From assembly GCA_013287135.1 (NCBI GenBank), contig JABDEK010000039.1, positions 1 through 37,030 of the forward strand: a stretch of DNA of 37,030 bases. Reading direction: 5' to 3'. Source of the DNA: Acidobacteriota bacterium. GTDB taxonomy: Bacteria > Acidobacteriota > Terriglobia > Acidiferrales > UBA7541. The notes under the pieces are model-generated. The model was not told the origin of the DNA and did no database searches. It saw nothing but the letters and a program-made list of their open reading frames with translations. Of the stretch, positions 1-10,653 are shown piece after piece. The stretch's first letter is position 1. Every line of letters starts with the position of its first letter. The position numbers were made by a program, and so were the translations under genes.

Positions 1-1903
1 GAAAGACCCGGTCCAAATAAGCCTTCGCCGCGGCCGCCACTGGTACGAACTCACTCTGGTGATTGGAGGCAGCTATGTAAAGCTGCCAGATATTTTCTGC
101 TTTCCAGGGAGTAAGCGCTTCGGGATTAACGGCTTTAATATCCGCGTAGGTCAGCAAGCAAAGCATTTTCAGGCGCTCGGGAGTTTCCACCCTTTCGGAG
201 AACGCGCGAACGGTTTCGGGATCAAAAATGTCGCGGCGCAATGCGGCGCTCATCTCCAGATGGCGCCCGATGAGAAAAAGCACAGTTTCGCGGTCAGGCT
301 CGTCGAGATCGAGGCGAGCAATAGAACTTTCTGCAATTTCCACGCTGGCGCGAACATGATCGGTTGATTTCGCGCCTTTTCCCACGTCGTGCAATAGCAG
401 CGCCAGGTAAAGCAAGTCGGGTTGTTCGAGCTCTTCAAGCAACTCGGCGTAGCGCTGGTCCCATTTCGATTGAGACTGGCGGAGAGCGTGCAGATTGTCG
501 ATAGCCACAAAGGTGTGCTCGTCAACCGTGAAGCGATGCGAATAATCGCGCACGACCAAAGCATCGATACGCGCAAATTCCGGCAACAACACATCGAGCA
601 GGCCCAACGAGTGCATGGCACGCAAAGCATCGGCGGCATGCGGCGCAACCAGGATTTCCTGCAGCGGATGCCAAAGTTCCGCGCCAACCGGGGGATTCGC
701 AGACGAAGCTGGTAGAGCGCGTTCCATTTGAAGTTCGGTGTTGTAGCTGAGCGGCAGCCCGTGGCGCGCCAGAAAATGGAACGCGCGGAGGATTAGATGA
801 AGATCATCCAGAGCGGCAGGCTGGCGAAGGGCCAGCATTCCGTCCACGACCAGGAATTCCGCGTTCGAAAGCCGTGCGCGCAATTGCTGGAACTGATCGT
901 GAATTGACAACCTTGCGGCGGGAACTTCCTCTAGCAAGCGATTGCAAACATGGTGAACCGTCCGCGCGTGGCCGAAATAGATGCGCATCCAGTCCGGAGT
1001 GGTAAAAAGGCCTGCGTTGCGCTCGTGGTTTCCAACCACTGCGGGCGGTGAAGTTGTGACTCCAATCTTTCGCGCGGCGGACGCATCCTGGGATTCCCAG
1101 GTGAGGGTATTGTCGTCACGATTTCGCCGGAAGTGCAGGAAGCAGCGAACGGAAACGAGAAATTTCAACGCCGCTTCGAATTGCGGCTGGATCGTGACCG
1201 GGAGTACAGCATTTTCATTAGGCCAGATGTGATATCTCTCGATAGCCGCGAGAAGTGAAAGCCAGCTCACCACGTTGTAATCCCGCAGACCGCCAGGGCC
1301 GTCTTTTATATTGGGCTCCAGATGAAAGACGGTCTCTCCAAATTTGGTATGGCGGGCACGCGTAAGCTCCGATAAACCTTTTACGATCTGGCGTGACTCG
1401 TTCGCGATCAACTTCGGAATCACTTCATCGTGGAGGCGCGCGAAAAGCTTTCGATCGCCAATCAAATAACGGCAATCCAGCATCGAGATGGCGAACTCAG
1501 GATTGGCAGGATCCAATTGGGCGCATTCAGCGAGGGTACGTATGGCGGGGCTGAGCTTTAGCTGCAAGTCCCATAACTCTTGCGAGAATTTTCGGATGGG
1601 TTCTTTGAACTTGTCATCCGCGCGATTTCCGCCGTGTAGAAAAAGCAGATCAACGTCAGAGAAAGGGAAGAGCCAACGTCGGCCGTAACCTCCCAGCGCC
1701 ACAAGTGCTACGTTTGCGGGGCCGTCGGGGTCGGCTGAAACGAATTCCTTCCAGAGACGCTCGATGATGCAATCGATAAGAGCGCTGCGGCCCAAAAGAA
1801 ATTCGCGACCGTCACCGGAGACTGCAAATTGGTCTTGAATTCGTGCGGATTCCTTCGCGGAAAAATCGCGAAGCTCGGCGGCTAGCGGTGGGTTGGTGGA
1901 CAT
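1..1903 (-). CDS. glnD: PII uridylyltransferase / uridylyl-removing enzyme GlnD (3' end cut off by window edge)
   Basis: This bifunctional enzyme adds UMP to, and removes it from, the PII protein in response to glutamine. The frame is open from the ATG at 1903 to the left edge, giving 634 visible codons of a usual 850-900. A nucleotidyltransferase motif GGYGRRWLFPFSDVDLL lies at about residues 71-87, with the paired acidic residues of the SDxD signature. An HD-domain motif HDVGKG lies at about residues 505-510. The two C-terminal ACT domains expected in the family would lie outside the window. The position after GGYGRR is Trp where enterobacterial enzymes have Glu; it is not a known catalytic residue. 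The gene starts 24 nt after the amt stop and is the third gene of glnB-amt-glnD, so enzyme and substrate share an operon. Confidence 0.93.
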   Translation of the reverse strand, partial: MSTNPPLAAELRDFSAKESARIQDQFAVSGDGREFLLGRSALIDCIIERLWKEFVSADPDGPANVALVALGGYGRRWLFPFSDVDLLFLHGGNRADDKFKEPIRKFSQELWDLQLKLSPAIRTLAECAQLDPANPEFAISMLDCRYLIGDRKLFARLHDEVIPKLIANESRQIVKGLSELTRARHTKFGETVFHLEPNIKDGPGGLRDYNVVSWLSLLAAIERYHIWPNENAVLPVTIQPQFEAALKFLVSVRCFLHFRRNRDDNTLTWESQDASAARKIGVTTSPPAVVGNHERNAGLFTTPDWMRIYFGHARTVHHVCNRLLEEVPAARLSIHDQFQQLRARLSNAEFLVVDGMLALRQPAALDDLHLILRAFHFLARHGLPLSYNTELQMERALPASSANPPVGAELWHPLQEILVAPHAADALRAMHSLGLLDVLLPEFARIDALVVRDYSHRFTVDEHTFVAIDNLHALRQSQSKWDQRYAELLEELEQPDLLYLALLLHDVGKGAKSTDHVRASVEIAESSIARLDLDEPDRETVLFLIGRHLEMSAALRRDIFDPETVRAFSERVETPERLKMLCLLTYADIKAVNPEALTPWKAENIWQLYIAASNHQSEFVPVAAAAKAYLDRVF

Positions 1904-1927
1904 GGAGACTTAAGTCTGCTCCTGACG

Positions 1928-3649
1928 CTACACCGCTCGTTGCGGCGATTGTGATCCGGCGCTCAACATTTGAACTGCGTCTTCGGGATAGCCCAACATG
2001 CCAAACTCCGGTACGTCGAGTCCTTCCAGTTCCACTTCTTTGCTGACGCGCATTGAGCGCCACGCGTTCACGGCCTTAAACACAACATACGTTGCGCCGA
2101 AAGCATAAATCGCGAGCAAAGTGGCGCCGCCGAGTTGAACGACAAATTGCGACCAATCCCCGTGAAGCAGACCGGTTACGCCTTGACCTGTCTTTCCGAG
2201 ATAGGCTGTCGCACCTACACCATTCCAACCGGCGCCGTAGGTGCCATCCGCGAAAACGCCAAGAGCGACCGCGCCGAGCCAGCCGCAATATCCGTGAACT
2301 GAAATTGCGCCGCAGGGATCATCGATCTTGAGAACCCGTTCGTTGAAAAGTACGCCCAAACAAACTAGAACGCCTGCAACCACGCCGATGATTACCGATG
2401 CCGTGGGTGAAACGAACGCGCAGGGAGCGGTGATGGCGACGAGACCTGCGAGCATTCCGTTACACGCCATGGTGATATCAGGCTTTCCGAAAAGCCGGTA
2501 CCACAGCAGCATCGCTGCGGCCGAACCCGCTACGGCGGCTAGGTTTGTGTTTACCGCAACCACGGCAATTCGTAGGTCCGTTGCGCCCAGAGTTGATCCG
2601 GGATTGAAGCCCATCCATCCGAAGAGAAGAACGAACGTTCCGGTGACGACGAAAACGATGTTGGAAGCAGGGAACGCGCGCGGTTTTCCGTCCGGACCAT
2701 ATTTAAACAGTCGCGGACCGAGGATCAACGCCAGCGCCATGGCGCAGAATCCTCCAACAGAGTGAACGACTGATGAGCCGGCGAAATCCACATAACCGTG
2801 ACCGAGGTGCATGCTCGAACCCAATTGCGAAAGCCAGCCACCGCCCCAAACCCAACATCCGGACATGGGGTAGAGCAGGCCGCCGACAAATAGTTCGCAA
2901 AGGAGGAAGGCCCAAAAAGTGATGCGCTCGCAAATTGCGCCGACGATGATGTATCCGGCGGTTTCCATGAATACGACTTCGAAGAGCGTGAGGCAATTGC
3001 TGCTCGCGTCATAGGCGGGGCCGGTGAGAAAAAATCCTTTGCCGCCCAGGAAACCCCATTGACCGCTGCCGATCAGAAAATGATTCAGAGTTTGCGCACC
3101 GCCAATATTTGCGGGAGATGCGTTGACGGCGACAGCGCCGAATTGGAAGGCGTAGCCGATAGCGTAATAAGCGAGGAACGCAAAAACATACGCGGCGAAA
3201 TTCAGCATCATTAGATGCGCGGCATTTTTCTTGCGCACAAGTCCGCAGGTAAGCAGAGCGAAGCCGGCTTGCATGAACAGCACCAAATAGCCGGTGAGCA
3301 GAGTCCAGGAGAAGTTCGTGCCGATGCGGTCGTGGCCCACACCGTCGGCGAGCTTCAGCGCGAGCGGCTCGCGCGCAGCCTGGGCTTGAAATTCGTCGAA
3401 GGCCTTTTTGTTCTTGGCGTAATCGGGCGAAGTGGGGTCTGTCGGCTCGGGCACCACGAAGGGGTTGCCGGCCGCGTCGACGACTGAATTTTTGTCGCCG
3501 GTCGCGGCGCCGGCGGGATCGGGCTGCGGCGCCTGGTCTGCGAAAGCGGCGCACATCGATCCGCAAAGTATTTGCGCCAGAAGCAAAACCAGGAGTGCCC
3601 TGGAAATGGCGACTGAACCGCCTCTGCGTTGGAAAAATAAAAAGCGCAT
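1928..3649 (-). CDS. amt: Ammonium transporter (Amt family) with long exported N-terminal extension
   Basis: This is an inner-membrane channel for ammonium. The signature DFAGSSVVHSVGG carries the first pore histidine, and the second is in the segment ISVHGYCGW. About eleven hydrophobic helices follow a signal-peptide-like start. The start at 3649 is preferred because AAGGAG lies 7 nt upstream; an in-frame ATG at 3697 lacks this. The resulting 573 residues exceed the usual 400-450 because roughly 100 residues, rich in Pro, Ala and Asp after the signal sequence, precede the first core helix. The gene sits 55 nt after glnB, the usual pairing of Amt with the PII protein that blocks it. A Rhesus-type protein is unlikely given the Amt signature. 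Confidence 0.95.
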   Translation of the reverse strand: MRFLFFQRRGGSVAISRALLVLLLAQILCGSMCAAFADQAPQPDPAGAATGDKNSVVDAAGNPFVVPEPTDPTSPDYAKNKKAFDEFQAQAAREPLALKLADGVGHDRIGTNFSWTLLTGYLVLFMQAGFALLTCGLVRKKNAAHLMMLNFAAYVFAFLAYYAIGYAFQFGAVAVNASPANIGGAQTLNHFLIGSGQWGFLGGKGFFLTGPAYDASSNCLTLFEVVFMETAGYIIVGAICERITFWAFLLCELFVGGLLYPMSGCWVWGGGWLSQLGSSMHLGHGYVDFAGSSVVHSVGGFCAMALALILGPRLFKYGPDGKPRAFPASNIVFVVTGTFVLLFGWMGFNPGSTLGATDLRIAVVAVNTNLAAVAGSAAAMLLWYRLFGKPDITMACNGMLAGLVAITAPCAFVSPTASVIIGVVAGVLVCLGVLFNERVLKIDDPCGAISVHGYCGWLGAVALGVFADGTYGAGWNGVGATAYLGKTGQGVTGLLHGDWSQFVVQLGGATLLAIYAFGATYVVFKAVNAWRSMRVSKEVELEGLDVPEFGMLGYPEDAVQMLSAGSQSPQRAV

Positions 3650-3704
3650 CTGGTAGCTCCTTTTGCGACCGTCGAATAATTTGCGATTCTTCGCCATTCG
3701 ATAA

Positions 3705-4166
<462 letters not shown>

Positions 4167-4319
4167 TCAAACTGTGAGTTCAGCCGGAGTCCGGGAGCGT
4201 GCGTCATCGCTCGAGCTGTTTGGCGAGTGGCTTGAAGCGAAAGGTTATGCATTCCTGGTCTGGCTCGAGTTGGCATATCGATTGTGCGGCCGTCCGCTCG
4301 CGGCGACGGTCAGCTCTTG

Positions 4320-7081
<2,762 letters not shown>

Positions 7082-7104
7082 CTAGGGTCGTTCGATATGG
7101 TTCA

Positions 7105-7668
7105 TTAAACCGACTGCGATGCTTCCTCTTCCAACAGCAAATCGCTTCGCCCAGCAGGATGGCCATTCGCCGGAGGTTTCGTTCCACGCGACATCACGAC
7201 TTGTCCGGTTCTGGCCATTTCCTGGATTCCAAACGGACGAAGAACTCCGACGAGTGCATCCACTTTGTCTTCTGTGCCGGTGATTTCGATCACGAGAGAT
7301 TCGTTGGCCAAGTCCACTACACGCGCTCGGAAAACACGTGCGATCTCCATCAGGCGATAACGCGATTCGTCGTTCGCGGCAACCTTGATGAAGGCCAGGC
7401 TTCGCGCAATTATGGGCACGTGCGTGACATCTTCGACGGATAACACCGGGGCCAACTTGTAAAGATTTGCTTCCACGCGGTGTGCCGCACCTTCGCTGAT
7501 CCCAGCGACGATGGTCATGCGCGAGATGCCAGGGCGTTCCGTGTGGCCCACAGTGAGCGACTCGATGTTGTAAGCGCGGCGGCGAAACAAAGACGCAACG
7601 CGATTCAACACGCCCGGTTGGTTTTCCACGTAGAGCACGAAAGAGTGGAGTTTCTGTTGATCAGACAT
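7105..7668 (-). CDS. ilvN: Acetolactate synthase, small (regulatory) subunit
   Basis: This is the regulatory subunit that confers valine feedback control on the IlvB catalytic subunit. The N-terminal ACT domain reads HSFVLYVENQPGVLNRVASL, followed by the RRxxNIESLTVG segment, all at residues 8-45. A second, ALS-type C-terminal domain covers about residues 85-165. Its 187 residues are usual for the family. The start overlaps the end of ilvB by 8 nt, so the two subunits are translated together. Confidence 0.95.
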   Translation of the reverse strand: MSDQQKLHSFVLYVENQPGVLNRVASLFRRRAYNIESLTVGHTERPGISRMTIVAGISEGAAHRVEANLYKLAPVLSVEDVTHVPIIARSLAFIKVAANDESRYRLMEIARVFRARVVDLANESLVIEITGTEDKVDALVGVLRPFGIQEMARTGQVVMSRGTKPPANGHPAGRSDLLLEEEASQSV

Positions 7669-9379
7669 CGGTTGCCCTCTCGACCAGCGGGTTCGGCCGG
7701 CGAATCATGGCGTGCAAGTCCGCTCCGGCCGGAACCATCGGAAAAACGGAATCTTCCTGTTCAACTTGAAAATCAATTAAAGCCGGTCCGCGCTGTCGCC
7801 GGGCTGCGCGCAATGTGGGAATCACGTCGGGCCGCGTATTCACAGTAAAGCCAGGGATACCGAAAGCTTCCGCTAGCTTCTGGAAATTAGGACTCCACAA
7901 CGGAGTGGAAGAATAACGGCCGTCGTAGAAGAATTCCTGCCACTGCCGGACCATGCCCAGGTATCCGTTATTCACAATGGCGATTTTGATTTCGATTTTT
8001 TCCTGGACGATGGTTGCAAGCTCCGCCATGGTCATCTGGAAACCGCCGTCGCCGGCTACAACCCAAACTTCGGCCTTCGGATTCGCAAACTTGGCGCCGA
8101 TAGCCGCGGGAAGCGCGAAGCCCATCGTGCCCAGTCCACCTGAAGTAATCAGCGTCCGCGGCTTTTCGTGCCGGTAATATTGGGCTTCCCACATCTGGTG
8201 CTGGCCCACGTCGGTGACGATAATGGCGTCGCCGTTCGTCTCGCGCCACAATTCGTGGATTACGTGTGCGGCATAAAGGTGCCCATCGTCCGGTAGACTC
8301 TGTATGTCTCGCACCGCGGAGTCTTGCTTCGATTTGTCGATACTGGACAGCCAATCCGAACGGTCCATTCTTTTCACGCCGGGCACTAGTTGTGGCAGCA
8401 ACTCGCGAAGATCGCCGATCAAGGGAACGTCCACGTGGACGTTTTTATTTATTTCAGCCCGGTCAATCTCGATATGGATTTTCTTCGCGGTGGGAGCATA
8501 CGTTTTCAAATTTCCGGTAACGCGGTCATCAAAGCGCATGCCCAGCGCAATCAGCAAGTCGGACTCTTGAATGGCTTTGTTCACCCAGGCTTCGCCGTGC
8601 ATACCCATCATTCCCAGACACAGCGGATGCGAAGCGGGGAAGGCGCCAATTCCGAGAAGGGTGAGCGCGACGGGAGTGCAGGCAGCCTCCGCGAACGCCA
8701 GAACTTCCTGCTCGGAGCCAGAAAGAATAATTCCGTGGCCCGCGAGGATTACCGGCCGCTTGGCCTGGTTGATTAGTTCCAGAGCTTCGGCCAATTGCGT
8801 TTTGTTGTAAAAAGGGCCACGCACAAAATGCTGGCGTTGGGGTGCAGCCGCTTCCCAGTCAAATTCGCAAGAGCCATTTTGCGCATCTTTGGTGATGTCC
8901 ACCAGAACGGGACCCGGGCGGCTGGAACTCGCAATTTGAAAGGCCTCGCGTAGGCTCGGCGCGACATCCTGCGCGCGCGTGACCAGGTAATTGTGCTTCG
9001 TAATCGGCAAAGTAATGCCGGTAATGTCTGTTTCCTGGAAAGCGTCGCTGCCGATGAGTTTGCTTCCCACCTGACCCGTGATGCAGACGATGGGAGATGA
9101 ATCCATCATCGCGGTGGCAATTCCAGTGACCATATTCGTGGCGCCGGGGCCTGACGTCGCCAGAGCCACGCCCACGCGTCCGCTCGCGCGCGCGTAGCCA
9201 TCAGCCATATGCGTGGCGCCCTGCTCATGCCGGACCAGGACGTGATGGACGCCGTAGCGCGTCATGGCGTCGTACGCCGGCAAGATCGCTCCGCCGGGAT
9301 AGCCGAAAACATATTCAACGCCCAGGCGTTCCAGGCATTCCCAGATAATTTCCGCGCCGCTCTTTTTAGTTTTCGGCAT
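7661..9379 (-). CDS. ilvB: Acetolactate synthase, large catalytic subunit
   Basis: This thiamine-diphosphate enzyme condenses pyruvate with pyruvate or 2-ketobutyrate, the first committed step of branched-chain amino acid synthesis. The N-terminal domain has FGYPGGAILPAYDA and RHEQGATHMADGYARASG, which contains the Glu that activates the cofactor. The C-terminal diphosphate-binding motif runs from GDGGFQM to VNNGYLGMVRQW. The 572-residue length is normal. The gene starts 9 nt after the cupin gene and overlaps ilvN by 8 nt. Confidence 0.96.
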   Translation of the reverse strand: MPKTKKSGAEIIWECLERLGVEYVFGYPGGAILPAYDAMTRYGVHHVLVRHEQGATHMADGYARASGRVGVALATSGPGATNMVTGIATAMMDSSPIVCITGQVGSKLIGSDAFQETDITGITLPITKHNYLVTRAQDVAPSLREAFQIASSSRPGPVLVDITKDAQNGSCEFDWEAAAPQRQHFVRGPFYNKTQLAEALELINQAKRPVILAGHGIILSGSEQEVLAFAEAACTPVALTLLGIGAFPASHPLCLGMMGMHGEAWVNKAIQESDLLIALGMRFDDRVTGNLKTYAPTAKKIHIEIDRAEINKNVHVDVPLIGDLRELLPQLVPGVKRMDRSDWLSSIDKSKQDSAVRDIQSLPDDGHLYAAHVIHELWRETNGDAIIVTDVGQHQMWEAQYYRHEKPRTLITSGGLGTMGFALPAAIGAKFANPKAEVWVVAGDGGFQMTMAELATIVQEKIEIKIAIVNNGYLGMVRQWQEFFYDGRYSSTPLWSPNFQKLAEAFGIPGFTVNTRPDVIPTLRAARRQRGPALIDFQVEQEDSVFPMVPAGADLHAMIRRPNPLVERATDV

Positions 9380-9388
9380 CGCGATCCC

Positions 9389-9757
9389 CTAAACTCCCCA
9401 CAGATACTGGTCCGCGTCATATGGAACAGCCCGCGCTTCAGCGGCGGCATGGTCGTGCTGCGGCGCGGCGCAAATATCCATGGCCAGGGTGTCCTCCAAG
9501 GCGAGAGCGGAGTGCTCCACGTGCGCAGGAATCGAAAGCATCTGGTTTGCACGCACGGTAAATTCCTGGCCTTTCATTTGGAAACGCCAGGCGCCGCGAA
9601 GAACCAGAATGGCTTGCTCGTGGTCGTGGCTGTGAGGAAGCTCGGAGGTGCCCTTCTGCGCTTCGACCATGTCGACATTCAAGTTCTTGTTGGTGAGCAA
9701 TTTTTCCCGGCTGTAGCGCGATACATTTTTCGCTGCACTGAAATCGGAAAACTTCAT
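9389..9757 (-). CDS. Small single-domain cupin, first gene of the ilv operon
   Basis: This 122-residue protein has one cupin fold. Motif 1 is LPHSHDHEQAILVLRG at about residues 41-56, with His residues and Glu placed to bind a metal. Motif 2 is the IPAHVEHSAL region near residues 76-85. A GGGAG ribosome site 6 nt before the ATG supports the start. It lies between the attenuator and ilvB with a 9-nt gap, so the leader controls it as well. Its role is not known; metal-dependent sensing, a small-molecule isomerase or a stabilising function are all possible, and the sequence does not choose between them. Confidence 0.85.
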   Translation of the reverse strand: MKFSDFSAAKNVSRYSREKLLTNKNLNVDMVEAQKGTSELPHSHDHEQAILVLRGAWRFQMKGQEFTVRANQMLSIPAHVEHSALALEDTLAMDICAAPQHDHAAAEARAVPYDADQYLWGV

Positions 9758-9789
9758 TTTGAGCTCCCTTGGCCTTGAACTTTCGCTCC

Positions 9790-9833
9790 AAAAACCAAGA
9801 GGCCGTTAACCCTTTCGGGTAACGGCCTCTTGG
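9790..9833 (-). terminator. Intrinsic terminator (attenuator arms 3:4) in the ilv leader
   Basis: On the minus strand CCAAGAGGCCGTTA pairs perfectly (14 bp) with TAACGGCCTCTTGG. The stem is extended by CCC:GGG across a one-nt bulge and closes on a GAAA loop. TTTTT follows immediately (9794-9790). It lies between the leader peptide and the first structural gene, 33 nt before the cupin ATG, so it can only act as a conditional terminator. Confidence 0.9.
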
Positions 9834-9867
9834 GGTTCGAACTTTTTTTCCGCCCCGGCCGCTACCC
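9817..9867 (-). promoter_or_regulatory. Antiterminator (attenuator arms 2:3) of the ilv operon
   Basis: GGGTAGCGGCC (9867-9857), which contains the leader stop codon TAG, can pair over 11 positions (one G-U) with GGCCGTTACCC, the inner part of terminator arm 3. An inner GGGG:CCCC pairing can extend it. A ribosome stalled on the upstream Val/Leu/Ile codons leaves this arm free, while one that reaches TAG covers it. This is the geometry of amino acid attenuation as known from enteric ilv and leu leaders; function here is inferred. Confidence 0.8.
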
Positions 9868-9972
9868 GCTCCTAAGCAGAATATTTACTCGTACAAGTAC
9901 TACTCCTACTAAGATTACGAGCTGCACTAGACGGGACACACTAAATGGGAACCTTAGAGAATTGGACGGCAC
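9862..9972 (-). CDS. ilvL: Leader peptide of the ilv operon (attenuation)
   Basis: This 36-codon open frame starts at GTG 9972, with GAGGAG 9 nt upstream, and ends at TAG 9862-9864. Between codons 15 and 33, 15 of 19 residues are Val (7), Leu (6) or Ile (2); six of the Val codons are GTA, plus TTA and CTA for Leu. The same frame is open further upstream (ATG 10026, GTG 10047), but those starts lack a ribosome site and the latter lies inside the promoter. The codon run acts as a sensor of charged branched-chain tRNAs. The peptide has no expected function of its own. Confidence 0.85.
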   Translation of the reverse strand: MPSNSLRFPFSVSRLVQLVILVGVVLVRVNILLRSG

Positions 9973-10039
9973 AAACGGGCTCTCCTCAGAGACCCCCAGC
10001 CTTCGCGTTTGATTATTTCGTCCCATTGTGAATGGATTA

Positions 10040-10067
10040 AGTATCACGTTGCTTAGAGCGCGGTCAA
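10040..10067 (-). promoter_or_regulatory. Promoter of the ilv leader and operon
   Basis: On the minus strand TTGACC (10067-10062) and GATACT (10045-10040) are separated by 16 nt. Transcription would start near 10033, giving a leader RNA of about 240 nt up to the terminator. The -35 box matches 5 of 6 consensus positions and the -10 box 4 of 6. Confidence 0.55.
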
Positions 10068-10174
10068 ATAAGATTTATTTATCGATGCTATTCGTTCTGG
10101 CTATTCATCGCCGGTGAAAAGGAAGGAGTTGCGGCCGCGCGTTCGACTAAGGCGCTGACTTTTCGCGAGAATTT

Positions 10175-10570
10175 CTACGGCTTGGGCCGCGGAAATTCTT
10201 CAATGTGGATCTCGCCTTTGGGGCCGAAGTAAATAACCCGCTTTCCTGTAAGAAAAGCCCAATAAGCGATTACGCCAGCCTCGACGGAGCGCTTTACGAA
10301 CTCGGGATAGCGAATGGTATCTGCCTGCGCGCCGCGGATGGCCGCTACGACTTCAGAAGGCGAGAATTCCTCTGCAATAGTCGCGGGCGGGAGCGCCATT
10401 TTTTCGGAATGGGTCCTGCCATCTGACATGTAGAAGGTTTCTTGTCGAACTGCAAGATCGCAAAAGTAAGATTCGACGCCTGCATCGAGAAGTCTGCGGA
10501 CAACCTCGGGGAAGGTGAGCTTAGCTGCTTGCGATTCTGCCAGGACTTCCCGTACTACGTCTGCATTCAT
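10175..10570 (-). CDS. DUF1398-like protein
   Basis: This 131-residue soluble protein matches what I recall of the DUF1398 family: a compact alpha/beta protein of about 120-130 residues built from an N-terminal helix with FPEVVRRLLDAGVESYFCDL, a central strand, and a second FVKRSVEAGVIAYWAFLTGKRVIYFG half. The two halves resemble each other (FxxxVxRxLxAGVxxY), so it may be an internal duplication. It has no signal peptide or membrane segment. It is probably a single gene: it ends 108 nt before the ilv promoter and starts 84 nt from the stop of the GH39 gene. Function is unknown. Confidence 0.75.
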   Translation of the reverse strand: MNADVVREVLAESQAAKLTFPEVVRRLLDAGVESYFCDLAVRQETFYMSDGRTHSEKMALPPATIAEEFSPSEVVAAIRGAQADTIRYPEFVKRSVEAGVIAYWAFLTGKRVIYFGPKGEIHIEEFPRPKP

Positions 10571-10653
10571 GATGCTTTCCTTTGGTGCATGCGGAACTCT
10601 GACGTGATTCTATTCTGACAAAGGCGTTTGACCATCCGGCCCGTCAGGAAATC

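Noticed and set aside
4289-4312. GC-rich hairpin after ilvD as a terminator
   Set aside because: The stem is imperfect and no T tract follows on the minus strand, so I do not call it.
9795-9850. Reading the 9795-9833 hairpin as a plus-strand terminator followed by TTTTTTT
   Set aside because: The T run at 9843-9849 is about 10 nt from the stem, and no plus-strand gene ends there; on the minus strand the T5 tract is immediate and the context is an attenuator.
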